Below the pieces are notes generated by a model, which did no database searches, was not told the DNA's origin, and saw only the letters and a program-made list of their open reading frames with translations. A stretch of 11,013 nt of DNA from URNF01 sp045594105 (GTDB taxonomy: Bacteria; Bacillota; Clostridia; Oscillospirales; Acutalibacteraceae), in assembly GCA_045594105.1 (NCBI GenBank), contig JAZNXY010000082.1:1-11013 (forward strand), in the 5' to 3' direction. The position numbers were made by a program, and so were the translations under genes. Shown here in pieces: positions 1-8,190 of this stretch; within the stretch, counting starts at the first letter, position 1, and every line of letters starts with the position of its first letter.

Positions 1-28
1 TTGTGTCTACCATCACTATACCACTTCA

Positions 29-43
29 GCTTGCAACGCAAGC
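29..43. promoter_or_regulatory. Perfect 15-bp dyad, possible operator of the GH31-GH2 operon
   Basis: GCTTGC and GCAAGC are perfect inverted repeats separated by AAC. The dyad lies where the -35 region would be, about 15 bp upstream of the candidate extended -10 at 56-64 and 50 bp before the GH31 start. A repressor bound here would block RNA polymerase. A sugar-responsive regulator such as a LacI-family protein would fit the operon's role, but the regulator is not in the window and the dyad does not match the cre consensus well. Seen: the dyad. Inferred: its function. Confidence 0.35.
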
Positions 44-55
44 CGTGCTTTTTTG

Positions 56-64
56 TGCTAAAAT
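56..64 (+). promoter_or_regulatory. Candidate extended -10 promoter for the GH31-GH2 operon
   Basis: TGCTAAAAT gives a TGn extension directly before TAAAAT, a five-of-six match to the -10 consensus. No good -35 hexamer sits 16-18 bp upstream; TTGCAA at 31-36 is 22 bp away. An extended -10 promoter can work without a strong -35, so this remains plausible but unproven. Confidence 0.3.
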
Positions 65-882
65 ATAGCAAATAGCTGTAGGGAGGTGCCATTATGGCAG
101 CATTTGACCAACCTTGGCCGAAGTCATTTTCGGTAGATTTACAACCGATTGGTGCGTTGTCATCGGCGCAGCAAACGCCGTTTGCTTTTGTGCTGACTTT
201 TGAAAAAGAGACCTTGTATGTACAGTTTCCGTCGTTTGGCGGTGTACGTATCAGAAACGGGCACGAGGGCTTTTTCACACCCGATGCATTGAAAGAAATC
301 AACTATACAGAAAAAAGCGGTGTTGTGACTGCGACTGCAGGGGATACTGCTGTGTCGATTGCGCAAGACGGCACCTTGACCGTGTGTAATGCACAAGGCG
401 AAAAGGTCCTTTCGGTGTGCGGTGCGGATATCTTGCAAGGCACTGACGGTATCGATGCACGTACTAAGGTGCATCTGCCGTTGGGAGTGGACGAAAGCGT
501 ATACGGTTTTGGGGAACGGTTTAACACCTTTAACCAGAACGGACACCGTTTGCCGCTGTGGAACGTAGATACCATTTACCACGTGGCCCCTGCCGAAGGG
601 GACAAGGTGGAAGGGTATAAAAACATACCGTTTTTCCATAGCTCCAAAGGGTATGCATTCTTCTATAACAGTGCCGCAAATGCGGTTGCCGACCTGACAA
701 ATGGATTTACTTTAACGGTGGATACCGTTGTTCTCGATTGGTACATATTTACGGGCACGCCGCTTCAAAACATCCGCCAGTACACCGACCTGACAGGCAA
801 GCCGATTTTGCCGCCACGTTGGGCATTTCGGTATTGGGCGGGTGCCGGTGCCTCTATGTGGCAAATCAAGGGCAGCAGCGAT

Positions 883-885
883 TAG
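883..885 (+). other. In-frame TAG stop within the GH31 gene
   Basis: The codons around this point read GGC AGC AGC GAT TAG GAT GTA TTA, and the frame continues unbroken to TAA at 2209-2211. CAG, GAG or AAG would each be one base away; the segment then resembles the SxxDVL helix found after the first barrel strand in GH31 enzymes. No base is gained or lost. None of the nine genes whose stop lies in the window ends in TAG. Confidence 0.9.
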
Positions 886-2185
886 GATGTATTATCCTGC
901 CTGCAGGATTGCTTTGACGGTTACAATAAGCTTGGCACAGGGCTGCCGACGTTGTATGCCGAATACCCCGTTCCGTTTATTGAGGAAAGCTTCAAGCTGG
1001 CAGAGAAAAACGGCACAAAACTGCTGATGTGGGTACGCCCCAATCTTGCCAAGGCACGGATGAAGCAGATTTTGGGTGAGTCGGATGAACAAAAGCTGCC
1101 TGTGACCGACACTACTGACTGGTTGCGGGTAAAGGATTGCATTGACTTTACCCACCCACGTGCCAAAGACATTGTAAAAGGCATTTATAAAGACCAATGG
1201 TTGTGGGGTCTTAAGGGCTCTATGATTGATTTCGGTGAATATTGGCCATGGAATGCCACGGCGTACAACGGTTTAAGCGGCAACGAAATGCACAATTTTC
1301 AAACCTACTATTACAATAAAACCATGTATGAAGCGTGGCACGATCAAATGGGAGATGATTATATTACCTTCTCCCGTTCTGCGTGTGCGGGCAGCCAGAA
1401 ATGGTCTGCAAACTTCGGCGGTGACCAGGCGAGCACGTGGTTTGGTCTGCAGCAGAATATTTCGGGCATTTTATCGCTTGCCAGCTGCGGCTTTAGTATA
1501 TGGGGCAGTGATATTGGCGGATTTTTCGGTACACCTACTACCGATACCTATTGTCGCTGGGTAGAGTTTGCCACCTTCTCACCACTGATGCGTGCACATG
1601 GCATCGTGACTGCAAAGGATCCTTGGCAGTTTGGAAAAGAGGCAGAAGAGATCTTCAAAAAGTATTTTACACTGCGTGAAAATATGCTGGATCTGCTGTA
1701 TTCTGCGGCAGTACACTCACATAAAACCGGCGAACCGATGGTCAAGGCGATGGCGGTGGCGTATCCGCAGGATAAACGTTTTTACTCCACCGATGACCAA
1801 TACCTGTTCTGCGATTGTCTGCTGGTGGCACCTGTGTATATGGAGGATGCCTCTTATCGTGCGGTGGCATTGCCCGACAGTGGCTTTACGGATTTCTGGA
1901 CAGGTGAGCGTGTGGAAGGCGGTAAAACGGTAACGTATGATACGCCGCTTTCTACCATTCCCGTGTTTGTAAAAGACGATGCACTGTTACCGCTGACACA
2001 GCACAATACACCTGTATATATGGTGACCCAACCAACAAAAGCCACCGAGCACACGGTGTATTATGAGCAAAAAGAGCTGAAAATCACCGTTTCGTTTGAC
2101 GGACATACACTTTGCGTAGATGGCGATGTGGACAGACCTGTAATGCCGTTTGGCTTTACACCGAAAGCGGTGTTGGTAAACGGAA

Positions 2186-2195
2186 AGGAAGGGGG
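2186..2195 (+). promoter_or_regulatory. Ribosome binding site that selects the TTG start of the GH2-like gene
   Basis: AGGAAGGGGG lies inside the end of the GH31 gene. It is eight bases from TTG at 2204 and seventeen from the next ATG at 2213, which favours the TTG and an eight-base overlap with the upstream gene. Confidence 0.6.
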
Positions 2196-2203
2196 CGCTT
2201 TCG

Positions 2204-3964
2204 TTGGTTAAGATGTTTTCTACCACAAAATGGTTTGAAGGCGATTGGCACTACCACTCTGTGAGTGTGGAGGATCGCGAGGTTTCCCTGCCGCATTATG
2301 CAGATTACGGAGATACCGCCGTGTCCTACACAAAGGTGTTTTCCTGTAAAAAGGGAGAACACAAACGGTATTTGCTCTGCTGTGAAGGTAATCACCTTGA
2401 CGTGACAGCTGTGATGAATGGTATGCCGCAGACGGCAGATGTTGATAAAAACAGCGGTTGTATCTGTTGGGATGTTACCGAAAGTGTGGCTGAAAATAAC
2501 ACATTGGTGCTTTCGGTGGCGGATGCACCTATCGGTACCCGTGGCGGCATTCACCGTAACGTGTGGTGGAGAGAAACAGATGCTGTCAGCATCTCCAATC
2601 TGCCGCAAATCACTACATATTTTACTGCGGCAGGAGTTGCGTGTATGCGTACCGAGCTGCGTCTGTCAAATGTGGCGGATATACCAAAAAACATGACCGT
2701 TTCTTATCGTGTGGTATCCTCCCAAGGGGAAACGATACACGCAGGTGAGAAGAAAACCATTGTATGTCCTGCCGTTGAAAGTGCGGTAGCGATTGCGGTG
2801 GATTCGCTGCGTGTGGATGCCTGGACACCCGAAAAACCTGTCATATACCGTTTGGAAGCGGAGATTAAGGACGGGGATACGGTTGCAGAAAAAATGTCGA
2901 AGGTGTTTGCGTTCCGTGCGGTCAGTTTTGAAAACGATTTTTGCTTTGTGAACGGCGAGCTGTGTTTCCTGAAGGGGTTGTATTATACCCAGCAGGATTT
3001 GTTGGCACCTGCCGATAACGGTTGGTGGCGGTTGTGTCGTCACGCACAAGAAATGGGTTGTAATGCGATTGTCGCTGCGGCACCTCCTGCCTTTGCGGAG
3101 GACACCGCCTTACAAATGGGACTCTTGCTGTTAAAAGCAGAGCAGCTGCCGCAAAATGTGCAGATATATACCCCTTTCACCTTTACCGACGGTACCGATT
3201 CTGCCGCAAAACAGCGTGAAACCGCACTGGCGGCTTTGGCGGCATTCGGCAGAGCGGAAAAGGATAGCCATTTAGCCGGCTTTTTCCTGGATCATCGTAT
3301 GGCGGTGGACGATTTTGGCTTACGCATGCTGACGGTGCCGCTGTTTGCGGCGGCTTTCGGAAAAAAACCGATTTTCGAAATGGAATATGCCGATAAAACG
3401 GTGGCACTGTACGGTAATGCGGTATCCTACACGGTATATCTCAATGACCATCCGATGCAGGAGCTGCCCACGGCGGGCGCACTGACCCTGTTTTCCTTGG
3501 ATACACCGTTTGCAGAGCTGAAGATAGCGGCACATTTTGCAAGCGGTGCTGACCTTGTCAGAAGGTTGCGCCCGACAGGTAGGGCTGTTGCTTTACGGGT
3601 AACGGCACATACGTATGGACGTAACTTGTCCAAAAACCGTGTGGATTACATTCCTGTTACCGCTGAAGCGGTGGATAGCTACGGCAATCGGGTGGCGGAT
3701 TTTACCGATGTGGTGGAGTTTATACCGTATACGTCGGGTGTGTTACGTGCTAAGACGGATTTTACCGCAGAAACCGGTATTTCTTCGGACAAGTTCGGTA
3801 ATGTGGTGGGCGGTAAAACGGTAGCAGAATGTGTTGATGGGTATCGAGTCACCATGCAAAACGGTGTTGCGGTAGTACGCTTATCCGCAAAGAGCAACTC
3901 TCGCTTTACCGCTGTTTCTGCAGAGTGCTCTCTCGGCAAGGAGACAGTATATATCAACTATTAA
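2204..3964 (+). CDS. GH2-like protein with a probably degenerate active site
   Basis: A 586-residue protein with the architecture of a family 2 glycoside hydrolase (the beta-galactosidase, beta-glucuronidase and beta-mannosidase family). Visible landmarks are an N-terminal jelly-roll segment ending at GGIHRNVWW (114-122), an Ig-like segment with WTPEKPVIYRLEAEI, the barrel entry FVNGELCFLKG (248-258), and a C-terminal Ig-like segment of the GH2 type. In active members the acid/base sits in an NE motif after the fourth barrel strand. Here the matching stretch appears to be HLAGFFLDHRM (about 356-366), with no NE. The nucleophile strand may be KPIFEMEYA, with Glu394 as a possible remnant. The barrel is also shorter than usual. 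The start is TTG, overlapping the GH31 stop, so translation of the two genes is coupled. No signal peptide is seen. It may be a non-catalytic sugar-binding relative or a divergent enzyme; the family call is firm, the activity is not. Confidence 0.75.
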   Translation: MVKMFSTTKWFEGDWHYHSVSVEDREVSLPHYADYGDTAVSYTKVFSCKKGEHKRYLLCCEGNHLDVTAVMNGMPQTADVDKNSGCICWDVTESVAENNTLVLSVADAPIGTRGGIHRNVWWRETDAVSISNLPQITTYFTAAGVACMRTELRLSNVADIPKNMTVSYRVVSSQGETIHAGEKKTIVCPAVESAVAIAVDSLRVDAWTPEKPVIYRLEAEIKDGDTVAEKMSKVFAFRAVSFENDFCFVNGELCFLKGLYYTQQDLLAPADNGWWRLCRHAQEMGCNAIVAAAPPAFAEDTALQMGLLLLKAEQLPQNVQIYTPFTFTDGTDSAAKQRETALAALAAFGRAEKDSHLAGFFLDHRMAVDDFGLRMLTVPLFAAAFGKKPIFEMEYADKTVALYGNAVSYTVYLNDHPMQELPTAGALTLFSLDTPFAELKIAAHFASGADLVRRLRPTGRAVALRVTAHTYGRNLSKNRVDYIPVTAEAVDSYGNRVADFTDVVEFIPYTSGVLRAKTDFTAETGISSDKFGNVVGGKTVAECVDGYRVTMQNGVAVVRLSAKSNSRFTAVSAECSLGKETVYINY

Positions 3965-4000
3965 AAAAGCTGCCTTCGGATGATCCGAAGGCGGCTTTTT
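3964..4000. terminator. Bidirectional terminator between the GH2-like gene and tlyA
   Basis: GCCTTCGGA and TCCGAAGGC form a nine-base-pair stem around TGA, extended by GC/GC beyond one mismatch. An A run precedes the stem and a T run follows it, so it can end transcription from both converging operons. Confidence 0.9.
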
Positions 4001-4797
4001 CACATATCGGGTACACTGTCTAAAGCGGCGAGGATTTTTTCGGTGCGTTGTTCGTCAGACAACCTTTCTTTGCGGGTAAACAGCATTAAGTACTCCACGT
4101 TGCCGTTAGTGCCGTGAATAGGGGAGACGGTCATATCTGCCAGATGCAGTCCGTTTTCTTTGGCACTGTCTGCGATTTTTTTCATTAACGGCGGTAAAAT
4201 AGCAGGGTCTTTGACAATGCCGTTTTTACCGAGATCCTTTTGTGCCGCTTCAAACTGCGGCTTAATAAGACAGATAACTTGTCCGTTTTCAGATAGGATT
4301 TCGTTCATAGCAGGGAAAATCTTAGTCAGGGAAATAAAGGATACGTCAGCGGTTACCATATCACAAATACCGCCGATTTGCTCTGCCGTCAGCCGCCGTG
4401 CATTGGTGCGTTCCAGGACGGTTACCCTGGGGTCGTTACGCAGTTCCCACGCCAAAATGCCGTATGCAACATCGACCGAGCATACGTGTGCAGCACCGCT
4501 TTGTAACAGACAATCGGTAAAACCGCCGTTGGAAGCGCCGATATCGCACACCCGTAATCCTGTGGGATCAACCTTGAAAACGGACAATGCTTTTTCCAAT
4601 TTATAGCCCGAACGGCTGGCATATTTGCGTGCTTTTTCTTTTAATGTGAGCACGGTGTCTGCTGCGACCGATGTGCCGGGCTTGTCGGCAGGCACTGCAC
4701 CTATGTATACCCGCCCTTCCATAATGAGAGCGGCTGCCTCGGTTACCGACACGGAAAACTGTGCCGCCGCCAAAGCATCTAATCTTGTGGTTTCCAT
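4000..4797 (-). CDS. tlyA: TlyA family rRNA 2'-O-methyltransferase
   Basis: TlyA proteins methylate the 2'-O of rRNA cytidines with S-adenosylmethionine; in mycobacteria this sensitises ribosomes to capreomycin. This 265-residue protein has the full family layout: an N-terminal S4 RNA-binding domain (about 3-60, beginning RLDALAA), a short linker, and an FtsJ-like methyltransferase domain. The SAM-binding motif is VCDIGASNGGFTDCL (83-97). Residues Lys66, Asp151 (ADVSF), Lys179 (LIKPQFE) and Glu235 (NVEYL) match the K-D-K-E catalytic tetrad in order and spacing. The ATG start follows GAGGTGA, which is also the end of the upstream gene, leaving four bases between the two genes. It is therefore the second gene of an operon with the DUF2156 gene. 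Length and motifs are normal. Whether it modifies 16S, 23S or both cannot be read from sequence. Confidence 0.95.
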   Translation of the reverse strand: METTRLDALAAAQFSVSVTEAAALIMEGRVYIGAVPADKPGTSVAADTVLTLKEKARKYASRSGYKLEKALSVFKVDPTGLRVCDIGASNGGFTDCLLQSGAAHVCSVDVAYGILAWELRNDPRVTVLERTNARRLTAEQIGGICDMVTADVSFISLTKIFPAMNEILSENGQVICLIKPQFEAAQKDLGKNGIVKDPAILPPLMKKIADSAKENGLHLADMTVSPIHGTNGNVEYLMLFTRKERLSDEQRTEKILAALDSVPDM

Positions 4798-4801
4798 TGC
4801 T

Positions 4802-5701
4802 TCACCTCAAAGTGACAGAGAATTTTGATAATAATTGACAGGGACGGTAGGAAAGCTTTGAACGGCGTAACCCTTCGTCGCCCGCATCATCCTCACGATT
4901 GATATATACGGTGTTTTCCGTTTGCATATAGGTGGCAAAGGCCTTGGATACCGCCTGATATACGCCGTCAAAGCGAGTGTCTGCTTTTTCTACGTGCACA
5001 AACAGGGTATCTTCGACAATTTCGCCTGCGGTTACTGCGACAATCTCGTTGTTATCCCACAAAGCACCTGCGGTGATACCCAGCTCGACACAGTGCTCTA
5101 ACAGGTGGATACTGCGTAGACCTTCCTCTGCTTCAATAATGCCGACCTCGCCGGTGACAGCGTGTGTTTTTAAGAAACGCTGTATAAATGCGGTGGCCTT
5201 GGGTATGTCGGCGGGTTCTAACAGGCGGAACACACAGTCGGGATGTGCCGCATAAAACCGTTTTAAGTGGTTTCTCTTGCCGGATAAATGTCTGCCGGGA
5301 AATGCAAGGAAGGTTTCGTACGTATACAGGTAATCCGCCGAATCCCGCCATTCCTTGACGGTACAGCGGTCACCGTAATGAGCAACCAACAGCTCCTTTG
5401 CTGCTTCAGGAATGTCCACGAAAATGAGCGAATCACCACGTTCTTTGCAATCGGCAAATAATGCCTGGACAGCGACAATCACGTCGCCGTCACCGACAGG
5501 AAAAACGTGCAGCTTTTTGCCGTTCATGCCCATAATGCGGAAACACAGCATATCTGAAACAATGCAATATTCGGTTTTGAAAAGCTTGCGCCACATATAG
5601 ACACAACCTACCGTGTAGTCGCAGACACGGTACGGCTGCTTGTCCATGTATTCCCGCAAAAAAGACAGTGCCTCGCGGGTTACGGGGGAAAACGAGAGCA
5701 A
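4802..5701 (-). CDS. DUF2156 (LPG-synthase C-terminal-like) protein
   Basis: A 299-residue soluble protein of the DUF2156 family, which has tandem GNAT-like folds related to the aminoacyl-transfer domain of phosphatidylglycerol lysyltransferase (MprF). Free-standing members lack the membrane flippase part, and their substrate is mostly unknown. Family signatures are the N-terminal SFSPVTREALSFLREYM and YTVGCVYMWRKLF, the central YLYTYETFLAFPGRHLSGKR, and the C-terminal YINREDDAGDEGLRRSKLSY. The start is TTG at 5701: AAGGAG lies eight bases upstream, a sigma-A promoter lies just beyond, and the N-terminus then matches the family. The frame is open to 5866, but that extension would cross the promoter. 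It is transcribed with tlyA, whose ribosome binding site overlaps this gene's stop. An acyl- or aminoacyl-transfer role is inferred from the fold only. Confidence 0.85.
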   Translation of the reverse strand: MLSFSPVTREALSFLREYMDKQPYRVCDYTVGCVYMWRKLFKTEYCIVSDMLCFRIMGMNGKKLHVFPVGDGDVIVAVQALFADCKERGDSLIFVDIPEAAKELLVAHYGDRCTVKEWRDSADYLYTYETFLAFPGRHLSGKRNHLKRFYAAHPDCVFRLLEPADIPKATAFIQRFLKTHAVTGEVGIIEAEEGLRSIHLLEHCVELGITAGALWDNNEIVAVTAGEIVEDTLFVHVEKADTRFDGVYQAVSKAFATYMQTENTVYINREDDAGDEGLRRSKLSYRPCQLLSKFSVTLR

Positions 5702-5709
5702 ACAAAACA

Positions 5710-5715
5710 CTCCTT
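5710..5715 (-). promoter_or_regulatory. Ribosome binding site deciding the TTG start of the DUF2156 gene
   Basis: AAGGAG on the minus strand is eight bases before TTG at 5701. An ATG 36 bases further upstream has no comparable site. Confidence 0.75.
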
Positions 5716-5732
5716 GATACATAAGTATTATT

Positions 5733-5761
5733 AGCATACCTTTTTTTGACGGTTTTTTCAA
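5733..5761 (-). promoter_or_regulatory. Sigma-A promoter of the DUF2156-tlyA operon
   Basis: On the minus strand TTGAAA (5756-5761) and TATGCT (5733-5738) are separated by exactly 17 bases. Transcription would begin near 5726, giving a leader of about 25 bases with the ribosome binding site in its middle. This placement rules out start codons upstream of 5733. Confidence 0.75.
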
Positions 5762-5813
5762 TATATTTTGGAAAATCCCCGAAAACTTTTTGTTTTTCGT
5801 GCATACTAACGCC

Positions 5814-5821
5814 GAAAGGGG
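5814..5821 (+). promoter_or_regulatory. Ribosome binding site deciding the GTG start of glgP
   Basis: GAAAGGGG lies eight bases before GTG at 5830. The nearby ATG at 5826 is in another frame and cannot be the start. Confidence 0.65.
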
Positions 5822-5829
5822 TTGTATGT

Positions 5830-8148
5830 GTGGAAAAACAGTTTTTGAAAGATATCGCAGCCGCATTGCAGGTAGAAACCTGCAGCGGTGTACAGGATGC
5901 TACCGCAACGCAGCTGTACCGTGCCATATCACGTGCGGCATTAAAACGGGTATATCCTTTATGGAACGGTGAGAGAAGCGGTAAACAAGCGGCGTATCTG
6001 TCGGCAGAGTTTTTACTCGGCCGTATGACATTTTCCAATTTGCTGAATATGGGTCTTTTAGACGAAACGGTGTCTTTGTTGTCCGAAAAGGGTGCTGATT
6101 TGCGTATGCTGGAGCAGGTGCGTGACCCGGCACTCGGCAACGGCGGCCTCGGTCGGCTTGCAGCTTGCTTTTTGGATGCGGCGGCGACCAAAGGCATTCA
6201 TCTCAACGGTTACGGTATTCGGTATCGGTATGGATTGTTTCGTCAGAAAATCGAAAACGGCTTTCAGGTGGAGGAAGCAGACCATTGGACCGCATGGGGC
6301 GATCCGTGGTCGGTACGCAGGGAAGAGGAAAAGATAAAAATCGAAATGGGTGACGGAGAAGTATTTGCAGTGCCGTATGATATGCCGGTGATTGGCTATG
6401 GCGGGCATACAGTCAATACCCTTCGTTTGTGGCAGGCAGAGGCGGTATTGCCCTTTGATTTTGCTGCGTTTGACAGTGGCAGATATACGGCGGCATTTGC
6501 AGGAAAAACGGCGGCGGATACGCTGACAGCGGTGCTGTATCCCAATGACAGTATACCGGCAGGCAAAAAGCTGCGTCTGAAACAGCAGTATTTCTTTGCT
6601 GCTGCATCAATACGGGATATGGTGCGTGCTTTTAAGCGTAGGGGCGGTGCGGATTTTAACCGTTTTGCCGACAGCTACACGGTGCAGCTTAACGATACTC
6701 ATCCCGTGGTGGCCATTCCCGAGCTGATACGTTTGCTGACGGAGGAAGGACTTTCCTTTGAGGAATCCTTAACAGTGGTGAGAAGTGTATTTGCGTACAC
6801 CAACCATACTATTATGCCCGAAGCACTGGAAAAATGGGATGTGCGACTGTTCAAGCAGGTGTTGCCGCAGGTGTATCCTGTCGTGCGATGGTTGCAGCAG
6901 GCGTTGCGTAAAGAGTTGCGTCAAAAGGGTGTTACCGATTTTACGGAGTTTGATATATTGGCAGACGGACAGGTGCACATGGCACGTATGGCACTGTTTG
7001 CATCTCACGCAGTGAATGGGGTTGCCGCTATTCACAGCGACCTTTTGAAAACACGGGTGCTGCCGCATTGGTATCGGTTGTACCCCGATCGTTTTCATAA
7101 TATCACTAACGGCATTACACCTCGTCGCTGGCTGGCACTTGCGAACCCTGAGCTTTCTGAGCTGATTACCGCACGTGTCGGTGATACGTGGGTTACGAAC
7201 CTTGACAAGCTACAGGATTTGCGTGTGTATGCCGACGATACCACATTTCTGGAACAGCTGCGGTTTATGCGGCAGAAAAAGAAAAAACAGCTTGCGGCAT
7301 ACGTGGAAAAGCAACACGGTCTCTCGTTACGTTGGGATTTTATGCTGGATGTACAGGCAAAACGCCTGCACGAATATAAGCGACAGCTGTTAAACGCCTT
7401 GTCTATTTTGGATATTTGTTTTGCGTTACAGGACGGTGAACTGCCGATGTTCCGTCCTACCGCCTTTTTGTTTGCTGCTAAAGCGGCACCGGGGTATTAC
7501 CGTGCAAAAGCGGTGATAAAGCTTATCAATGCGGTTGCCACCTATGTAGAAAAAGACCCGCAGCTGCAAAGCAAGGTACAGGTGTTGTTTATTCCCGATT
7601 ATTCGGTATCCCTTGCTGAAAAGCTGATACCGGCAGCGGATATATCCGAGCAGATTTCCACTGCAGGCACCGAGGCGTCAGGTACAGGCAATATGAAGTT
7701 TATGCTGAATGCCATACCCACCCTGGGCACCTATGACGGTGCCAATATCGAGATAGTCGAGCGAGCGGGTCGGGAAAACAATTATATTTTCGGGGCTACG
7801 GTGGAAACATTGGATTCAATTCGTGATACCTATGACCCGAATGCTCTGCTTGCTGCCAATCCTCGCTTAAAACGGGTGGTTGATGCATTGGTAGACGGTA
7901 CGTTGGATGACGGCGGCAGCGGTATGTTTGCCGATCTGTATCGTTCTTTGACCGAAGGAGCAGATGCCGATCGTTATTATGTGCTGGGTGATTTTGCGGC
8001 ATATACGACCGCACGGCTGCAAGCAAACACCGACTATGCAAACGGAGATGCTTTTGCAAAAAAAGGATTGCTCAATATGGCTGCGGCCGGCTTTTTCTCT
8101 GCAGACCGTTCCATTGAAGAGTATGCCGAACACATCTGGCATATATAA
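5830..8148 (+). CDS. glgP: Glycogen/maltodextrin phosphorylase
   Basis: Glycosyltransferase family 35 enzyme that uses inorganic phosphate and pyridoxal phosphate (PLP) to release glucose-1-phosphate from alpha-1,4-glucans in the cytoplasm. The 772-residue protein is of normal bacterial length. Motifs in order are YLSAEFLLGR near the N-terminus, RDPALGNGGLGRLAACFLDAAAT, the acceptor and phosphate region QLNDTHPVVAIPEL, FHNITNGITPRRWL, VQAKRLHEYKRQLLN, and the PLP-binding stretch EASGTGNMKFMLN, with Lys623 as the expected PLP lysine. The chosen start is GTG, eight bases after GAAAGGGG (5814-5821). An upstream in-frame TTG at 5746 would add 28 residues with no family match or ribosome site. The gene stands alone, divergent from the DUF2156 gene and closed by a terminator. 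No other glg or mal genes are in the window, so glycogen versus maltodextrin preference is unknown. Confidence 0.96.
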   Translation: MEKQFLKDIAAALQVETCSGVQDATATQLYRAISRAALKRVYPLWNGERSGKQAAYLSAEFLLGRMTFSNLLNMGLLDETVSLLSEKGADLRMLEQVRDPALGNGGLGRLAACFLDAAATKGIHLNGYGIRYRYGLFRQKIENGFQVEEADHWTAWGDPWSVRREEEKIKIEMGDGEVFAVPYDMPVIGYGGHTVNTLRLWQAEAVLPFDFAAFDSGRYTAAFAGKTAADTLTAVLYPNDSIPAGKKLRLKQQYFFAAASIRDMVRAFKRRGGADFNRFADSYTVQLNDTHPVVAIPELIRLLTEEGLSFEESLTVVRSVFAYTNHTIMPEALEKWDVRLFKQVLPQVYPVVRWLQQALRKELRQKGVTDFTEFDILADGQVHMARMALFASHAVNGVAAIHSDLLKTRVLPHWYRLYPDRFHNITNGITPRRWLALANPELSELITARVGDTWVTNLDKLQDLRVYADDTTFLEQLRFMRQKKKKQLAAYVEKQHGLSLRWDFMLDVQAKRLHEYKRQLLNALSILDICFALQDGELPMFRPTAFLFAAKAAPGYYRAKAVIKLINAVATYVEKDPQLQSKVQVLFIPDYSVSLAEKLIPAADISEQISTAGTEASGTGNMKFMLNAIPTLGTYDGANIEIVERAGRENNYIFGATVETLDSIRDTYDPNALLAANPRLKRVVDALVDGTLDDGGSGMFADLYRSLTEGADADRYYVLGDFAAYTTARLQANTDYANGDAFAKKGLLNMAAAGFFSADRSIEEYAEHIWHI

Positions 8149-8190
8149 AAACACGGTGTATCCAAGCGGATACACCGTGTTTTTTTTACA
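8148..8190. terminator. Bidirectional terminator between glgP and the DUF3021 gene
   Basis: ACACGGTGTATCC and GGATACACCGTGT pair perfectly around AAGC, flanked by an A run on the left and an eight-base T run on the right. It closes glgP on the plus strand and the LytTR-DUF3021 operon on the minus strand. Confidence 0.93.

Larger units (their letters stand above)
94..2211 (+). pseudogene. GH31 family alpha-glycosidase, interrupted by one in-frame TAG
   Basis: Family 31 glycoside hydrolases release sugars from alpha-linked substrates by a retaining mechanism. The start ATG has GGGAGG (81-86) seven bases upstream. Read through, the frame is open for 705 codons except TAG at codon 264 (883-885), flanked by GAT on both sides. 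Family features lie on both sides of the stop: an N-terminal domain with YGFGERF at 137-143, the barrel entry PPRWAFRYW before the stop, then the nucleophile motif IDFGE (Asp379), the acid/base motif GGDQ (Asp444), and WGSDIGG. The DFGE and GDQ forms resemble the YicI alpha-xylosidase and YihQ branches rather than the WxDMNE alpha-glucosidases. There is no signal peptide, so the enzyme would be cytoplasmic. The first 263 codons alone lack all catalytic residues. The second part has no convincing restart site. The substrate cannot be told from sequence. The break may be a true nonsense mutation, a sequencing error or readthrough. Confidence 0.85.

Noticed and set aside
160..639. Long antisense open frames within the GH31, GH2-like and glgP genes
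   Set aside because: They lack ribosome sites and recognisable domains and overlap genes with clear family motifs.
5746..5829. Upstream extension of glgP from a TTG at 5746, and TTGACG at 5746-5751 as its -35
   Set aside because: The extension has no ribosome site and no family match, while GTG at 5830 has GAAAGGGG eight bases away. No acceptable -10 lies 16-18 bases after TTGACG, so I do not call a glgP promoter.
5702..5866. Longer N-terminus for the DUF2156 protein
   Set aside because: It would be encoded upstream of and across the promoter at 5733-5761, and it does not match the family's N-terminus.
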